Shown here: positions 60,151 through 64,000 of the stretch, in pieces
Layout: each line of letters begins with the position of its first letter
How positions within the stretch are numbered: the first letter of the stretch is position 1
Assembly (NCBI GenBank): GCA_001897605.1
Contig: MKTL01000004.1
Location: 62,001-126,000, forward strand
Length of the DNA stretch: 64,000 bases
Source of the DNA: Clostridiales bacterium 38-18
Lineage (GTDB): Bacteria > Bacillota > Clostridia > Peptostreptococcales > Acidaminobacteraceae
Direction of reading: 5' to 3'
Translations under genes and position numbers: made by a program
Notes under the pieces: model-generated
The model's database searches: none
What the model was told of the DNA's origin: nothing
Seen by the model: the letters and a program-made list of their open reading frames with translations, nothing else

Positions 60151-61368
60151 ATGGATATCATTGTTCAAAAATATGGTGGCACATCCGTCGGTAGCGTAGA
60201 GCGTATTCAAAATGTTGCTAGACGCGTTATAGAAACAAAGCAATCTGGACACCATGTCGTCGTAGTCGTGTCTGCTATGGGAGATACGACAGATCAATTA
60301 ATAACACTTGCACGACAAATTCATAAAAACCCGCCAAAGCGTGAACTAGATATGCTTATGGCAACCGGTGAACAAACCTCGATGGCTTTATTGGCCATGG
60401 CTATTGACGAATATGGCTATAAAGCGGTATCATTAACAGGGTATCAAGGTGGTATTCACACTGATGGCTACTTTTCAAAGGCAAAAATTGATTCTATTGA
60501 TCCACATAGGATTCAAGAAGCATTAGAAAAAGATCAAATTGTAATTGTTGCTGGATTTCAAGGGTATACGGATGCACTTGAGATAACGACGTTAGGACGT
60601 GGGGGTTCTGATACGACTGCCGTTGCAATTGCAGTTGCTTTAAACGCAGCCAAATGTGAAATTTATACTGATGTCCTTGGTATTTACACCGCTGACCCAC
60701 GAATGGTCAGTACAGCTAAATTGCTACCTACAATTAGCTACGATGAAATTCTAGAAATGGCTAAATTAGGCGCTGGCGTAATGCATCCTAGATCTGTAGA
60801 GCTCGCAAGAAAAAACAATATGCCGTTAGTTGTTCGATCAACCTTTGATTTTACTAATGACGGGACAGAAATAATCGAGGTGAAAGAAATGGAAAAAGCA
60901 CAAGTAAGAGGTGTTACATTAGATGAAGATATAGTGAGAATCTCTGTACCAAATGTACCCGATCGACCAGGTATAGCTTATAAACTATTCTCTTCTCTTA
61001 TTAACTTGAATGTTCACATTGATATGATTCTACAAAATTTAAATCACGATGGATTTAATGATATTAGTTTTACAGTTCCACTTGAAGATATTGATAGAAT
61101 CATCCCTACAATTGAAGCCTTTGTTGATGAGGTAGGTGCTTCTCCCATTTTGGTTAAAAAAGATGTTGCTAAGCTTTCTATTGTTGGAACAGGTATTACA
61201 TCAGATGTGAAAATTGCTTCAGGATTATTTGGTAAAATTTATGAATTAGGCATTAATATTGAAATGATTTCTACCTCAGAAATTAAAATTTCATGTATTA
61301 TCAATCAAAACCAAGCGCAGCAAGCTTTAGAAGAGGTTCATCGCTATTTTGAAGTCAACGGATTATAG
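60151..61368 (+). CDS. lysC: Aspartokinase
   Basis: A 405-residue kinase that phosphorylates aspartate at the head of the Lys/Thr/Met pathway. The N-terminal kinase domain has IIVQKYGGTSVGSVERI, LGRGGSDTTAVAIAV and YTDVLGIYTADPR; two C-terminal ACT domains (about 265-405, e.g. NVPDRPGIAYKLFSSL and VGTGITSDVKIASGLFGKI) bind effector amino acids. GAGG is six bases before the ATG. Being in an operon with hom and thrB suggests a threonine-responsive isozyme. A strong terminator follows. Confidence 0.95.
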   Translation: MDIIVQKYGGTSVGSVERIQNVARRVIETKQSGHHVVVVVSAMGDTTDQLITLARQIHKNPPKRELDMLMATGEQTSMALLAMAIDEYGYKAVSLTGYQGGIHTDGYFSKAKIDSIDPHRIQEALEKDQIVIVAGFQGYTDALEITTLGRGGSDTTAVAIAVALNAAKCEIYTDVLGIYTADPRMVSTAKLLPTISYDEILEMAKLGAGVMHPRSVELARKNNMPLVVRSTFDFTNDGTEIIEVKEMEKAQVRGVTLDEDIVRISVPNVPDRPGIAYKLFSSLINLNVHIDMILQNLNHDGFNDISFTVPLEDIDRIIPTIEAFVDEVGASPILVKKDVAKLSIVGTGITSDVKIASGLFGKIYELGINIEMISTSEIKISCIINQNQAQQALEEVHRYFEVNGL

Positions 61369-61381
61369 TTTTAAGCAAACT

Positions 61382-61416
61382 AAAAGCGTCTACATAGTTG
61401 TAGTCGCTTTTTTTTA
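61382..61416 (+). terminator. Terminator of the pheB-hom-thrB-lysC operon
   Basis: AAAAGCG-T-CTACA pairs with TGTAG-T-CGCTTTT around a four-base loop, with one T-T mismatch, and runs into nine Ts. Confidence 0.85.
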
Positions 61417-61460
61417 ATGAAGAAACAGTTGAACTAGTGAATGCTCAATTACTTCTCAAT

Positions 61461-62417
61461 TTATAATTTAAGATAATAATCACTCAGGTGTTCGTCCTTA
61501 TAAATTAAGGCATTCAAATATGCGATTGTATGTTCAAAAAACTTATCTGATAATGTTTTCGACCAACTACAGATATCAATTCCCAATCGATAAAGATTAA
61601 ACCTTAGCTCTTTATTAAAGCTATCATCAATATTTATGATACTCGTGTATCCCTTAAAAAAATGAGGGATCAATTTGGGTTCCTCTAAAAAATAACGTCT
61701 ATATAAATTGACAATGTCATAGTATTCATTATATATGACTGTTTTCTCAAAATCTAAAAACGCTTCTAAGCTCAATCCTCTCTCAAGATCCATCTTGATG
61801 ATGATATTTCTACCATCTAAGTCTCTATGACAATATCGCCCCTTTTGAAGGCATCTAATATTTGTATACTCACTTCTAATAATCTCTATAGCTTTTTTTA
61901 ATTCAGGTATCTCAGAAAGGTCTTGCATATTGATATTTTTGATTAAACGCTCTGTATCATCAATTACAAATGATTTATACGCATCACAGCTACTTTGCTT
62001 ATCACTGCTTAAATCCCCGAAATAATCAAATGTTTTTAAGCTGTGAAGCTGTGCTAGCTTCATTCCAACCTCTTCAAAAATGGCTCTTCTTTGATCTAAA
62101 TCTAAATCGTCAATAATGTGATCCAGTAGCCATCCTTCAATGTAATTATAAATAATCCATTCTGTACCATCCACTAATTCGCCCTGGTACAATATCCTTA
62201 AAGGATTAAACTCATACGTCTGAGGGATAATGTTGATCTCACGATCCCTTTTTAGTGGCTTATAAAAAAACTTAATAACATAGTGTTCACTCGAAAGCTT
62301 AACATGATAAACCAAATTACGTTTCAACTCATGATTACCACAAGGAAGAATTTCAATAACTTTATCATTGTATAGATTGAAAAATATGCGCTTCGTTTCT
62401 TGAATTCTATCTTCCAT
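61461..62417 (-). CDS. APH/CotS-like phosphotransferase
   Basis: A 318-residue protein kinase-like small-molecule kinase. The Brenner motif CHRDLDGRNIIIK and the metal-binding FLDFEKT (DFG equivalent) are intact, and the ATP lobe has YVIKFF. These resemble the CotS/YutH spore-coat and choline-kinase/aminoglycoside-kinase group; the substrate is unknown and antibiotic resistance should not be assumed. GGAGG precedes the ATG at 62417; the start at 62429 has none. No operon partner is visible, and a repeat block lies upstream. Confidence 0.85.
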   Translation of the reverse strand: MEDRIQETKRIFFNLYNDKVIEILPCGNHELKRNLVYHVKLSSEHYVIKFFYKPLKRDREINIIPQTYEFNPLRILYQGELVDGTEWIIYNYIEGWLLDHIIDDLDLDQRRAIFEEVGMKLAQLHSLKTFDYFGDLSSDKQSSCDAYKSFVIDDTERLIKNINMQDLSEIPELKKAIEIIRSEYTNIRCLQKGRYCHRDLDGRNIIIKMDLERGLSLEAFLDFEKTVIYNEYYDIVNLYRRYFLEEPKLIPHFFKGYTSIINIDDSFNKELRFNLYRLGIDICSWSKTLSDKFFEHTIAYLNALIYKDEHLSDYYLKL

Positions 62418-62518
62418 GCGAACCTCCATAATTATTTTTATTTACTAACTAATTATACACCCAATATTAGCTAATAACCTGCTTATTATGTTTTATTTCG
62501 TGATTAAATCTTGTTTTT

Positions 62519-62612
62519 TCATGTTCAATTTTTCTTGTTCTATTTCACGTTCTTTTTCCGTGTTCTTTTTTCATGTACTTTTTTCTTGTTCAATTTTCGT
62601 GTTCTATTTTAA
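62519..62612. repeat. Degenerate ~13-bp tandem repeats upstream of the APH/CotS-like gene
   Basis: About seven imperfect units in a row follow the pattern C-N-TGTTC-(A/T)2-TTTTT: copies read CATGTTCAATTTTT, CTTGTTCTATTT, CACGTTCTTTTT, CGTGTTCTTTTTT, CATGTACTTTTTT, CTTGTTCAATTTT and CGTGTTCTATTTT. It lies in the 243-bp gap between the APH/CotS-like start and the stop of the AI-2E gene and has no open frame of note. Confidence 0.8.
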
Positions 62613-62660
62613 ATGTCTTATTTTATCTATTTTATACTCCATTTTCAGTTAATCTTAAAC

Positions 62661-63794
62661 TCAACTATCTTTGAATCTATCGCTGGCTGTTTCATTGTGG
62701 TTCAATCTTTTTTTTACCGCTTTACTGGTAGCCGAATAAACAACAGCCATAAGCGGAACCCCTAATAACATTCCTGGTATTCCAAACAATCCGCCTCCTA
62801 CTGTAATCGCTAAGAATACCCAAAATCCACTAATTCCAATAGCATCCCCTACAACCTTAGGATAAATCAAGTTACCCTCAATTTGTTGTAAAATAACAAT
62901 AAATATAACAAAGAATAGCGCTTTTGATGGGCTTTCCATTGCGATAATCAATACCGATGGTACCGTTCCAATAAATGCACCTACAACGGGAATCAAACTG
63001 GTTACAGCTACTAAAACACTCACTAAAGGCGCATAAGGTATTTTAAACAAAATTAGTCCAATGAAACAAAGTGTTCCCAGTATCATTGCCTCAGTAAGCT
63101 GACCCCCAACAAATCTAGAAAATGTTTTTTCTGTCATTTGCATTAATTCACTCAAATACTTACTTATTTTTTTAGGTGCAAGCGCTTTATTTAAGTCAGA
63201 TACAATTCTTATTAATTTTTCTTTTTGTCCTAATATATATGCAGAGAATATGATACCCATAAAGGTAGTCAAAGCACTTGATGTAATCCCTAATGTTACA
63301 TCAATCACTTTTATAAAAGTGTTTGCAGTAAATGAGCTTAATCCTACAAAAATTTCTTTAAAATTGTCAAATAATTGTGCTGTTAAATCATTAGATAAGT
63401 TTAAATCTTCATATACATCCGTTCCCCAATCAGTCAACTTGACTGCATAATCTGGTAGCTTGTCGATCAATGTTTTTGCACTTGCTGCCACCTGAGGAAC
63501 AATGAAAATGATAATGAGCGTGATTACTAATAGAGTAATTAAATACGTTGACAAAAGACTTATCGCCCGACTTTTTTTATGTAGTTTTTCAAGCTTTTTA
63601 CTTGATAATACAAATTTCTCAATCTTTTTCATAAGCAAATTAAGAACAAATGCAATGGCAATTCCTACTATTAAAGGAGTGAGAACGGAAAATAGCTTAG
63701 ATAATAAGTTTCCAACAACTTCATAATACATAACGCCCCAAAACAACAAGATTGCATAGGTCACAATGGGAAAATATTTTTTAAAAACAGTCAT
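62661..63794 (-). CDS. AI-2E family (PerM-like) membrane protein, second copy
   Basis: A 377-residue integral membrane protein with about eight hydrophobic helices and the family's C-terminal signature (IPYAPLVSVLVAVTSLIPVVGAFIG, then QIEGNLIYPKVVGDAIGISGFWV). It is a different paralogue from the one at 19.8-20.9 kb, with a longer periplasmic-type loop (VAASAKTLIDKLPDYAVKLTDWGTDVYEDL). Transport substrate unknown. AAGGAG lies seven bases before the ATG. The 206 bp to the window end are AT-rich with no gene visible. Confidence 0.88.
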   Translation of the reverse strand: MTVFKKYFPIVTYAILLFWGVMYYEVVGNLLSKLFSVLTPLIVGIAIAFVLNLLMKKIEKFVLSSKKLEKLHKKSRAISLLSTYLITLLVITLIIIFIVPQVAASAKTLIDKLPDYAVKLTDWGTDVYEDLNLSNDLTAQLFDNFKEIFVGLSSFTANTFIKVIDVTLGITSSALTTFMGIIFSAYILGQKEKLIRIVSDLNKALAPKKISKYLSELMQMTEKTFSRFVGGQLTEAMILGTLCFIGLILFKIPYAPLVSVLVAVTSLIPVVGAFIGTVPSVLIIAMESPSKALFFVIFIVILQQIEGNLIYPKVVGDAIGISGFWVFLAITVGGGLFGIPGMLLGVPLMAVVYSATSKAVKKRLNHNETASDRFKDS

Positions 63795-64000
63795 TTTTAT
63801 ACTCCTTAAGTTGCTTTATTCTTTAATTAAAACTCGGGCTTTCTCATATAATATTATATCCAAATATCTATTATTAAGTCAATTTATGCAAAAATAAAAA
63901 CAGATTAGAATACCATTAGAAACTCAATTAATAAAATTGCTTATAAAATAATTGATGTAAATAATTGATTGTAAATAAAAAGGACGAGCACTTTGTGTTC

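Noticed and set aside
61461-62417. Aminoglycoside resistance gene
   Set aside because: The APH fold motifs are present but sequence is nearer the CotS/choline-kinase-like group, and nothing around it suggests a resistance cassette.
63970-64000. GAGCAC-TTT-GTGTTC hairpin at the right edge
   Set aside because: It may be the left half of a terminator after AAAAAGGAC, but the window ends before the second arm and T run can be seen.

Overview
This is an AT-rich, gene-dense chromosomal window from a low-GC Gram-positive anaerobe of the Clostridia. The evidence is a DegS/DegU pair, an LtaS-type sulfatase, UPF0735/PheB, DUF896 and DegV proteins, a glycine-reductase-era style amino-acid metabolism (histidine, threonine and glutamine breakdown genes), AGGAGG-type ribosome sites almost everywhere and TTGACA/TATAAT-like promoters. 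An amino-acid fermenter related to Fusibacter/Acidaminobacter (Peptostreptococcales-Tissierellales) is my guess, not something the sequence proves. I see no tRNA or rRNA gene, insertion sequence, prophage or CRISPR array.

Layout. 1-13 kb (all minus strand): a cut-off M18 aminopeptidase, a DegU/DegS-like two-component pair, a solo CheW, a 58-residue DUF896 protein with a TTG start, histidine ammonia-lyase, a YgiQ-type radical SAM protein and a giant 1792-residue pseudokinase/AAA/TPR/GAF/GGDEF protein. 12.7-17 kb: a MarR regulator with a probable operator over its own promoter, a divergent membrane-anchored M23 peptidase plus bactofilin operon, an LtaS-family enzyme and a probable 6S RNA whose promoter sits inside the end of the next gene. 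17-26.4 kb: a RluA-family pseudouridine synthase, an unknown gene coupled to threonine aldolase, an AI-2E family transporter, a long-form glutamine synthetase, and a serC-like/serA/DUF1015 serine operon. 26.6-31.5 kb: DegV, the ftcD-hutI-fchA histidine-degradation operon and a short-chain threonine dehydrogenase. 31.6-41.1 kb: small membrane proteins, a receiver/histidine-kinase hybrid lacking its phospho-acceptor His, AsnRS, a membrane diguanylate cyclase, a lipoprotein with glutaminase, GreA, an MFS exporter with an inverted repeat over its promoter, and a free-methionine-sulfoxide reductase.

41.2-45 kb holds the most notable metabolic locus: ndh2 (with a DoxX-like membrane tail), a NusG_II protein (EetA-like), a Gx-transporter protein (EetB-like) and a polyprenyl diphosphate synthase (DmkB-like). 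This is the core of the flavin-based extracellular electron transfer locus described in Listeria, but without the lipoprotein/flavin-transfer genes. 45-49.3 kb carries ProRS and a U32 peptidase-family (RNA hydroxylation) protein. 49.7-56.8 kb is a cobalamin operon, cobQ-cbiB-cobD-cobU-cobS-cbiA, controlled by an AdoCbl riboswitch followed by an intrinsic terminator; CbiA and CbiB both carry unusual low-complexity/repetitive insertions and the operon ends in four 23-bp tandem repeats. 56.9-61.4 kb: a peroxiredoxin and the divergent pheB-hom-thrB-lysC threonine/aspartate operon. 61.4-64 kb: an APH/CotS-like kinase, a block of degenerate ~13-bp repeats and a second AI-2E transporter.

Together the genes show an organism that takes histidine, glutamine and threonine apart (HutH, HutI, FtcD, FchA, GlsA, TDH, LtaE), makes serine, threonine and B12, and signals through c-di-GMP (two cyclases, both with an intact RxxD I-site).
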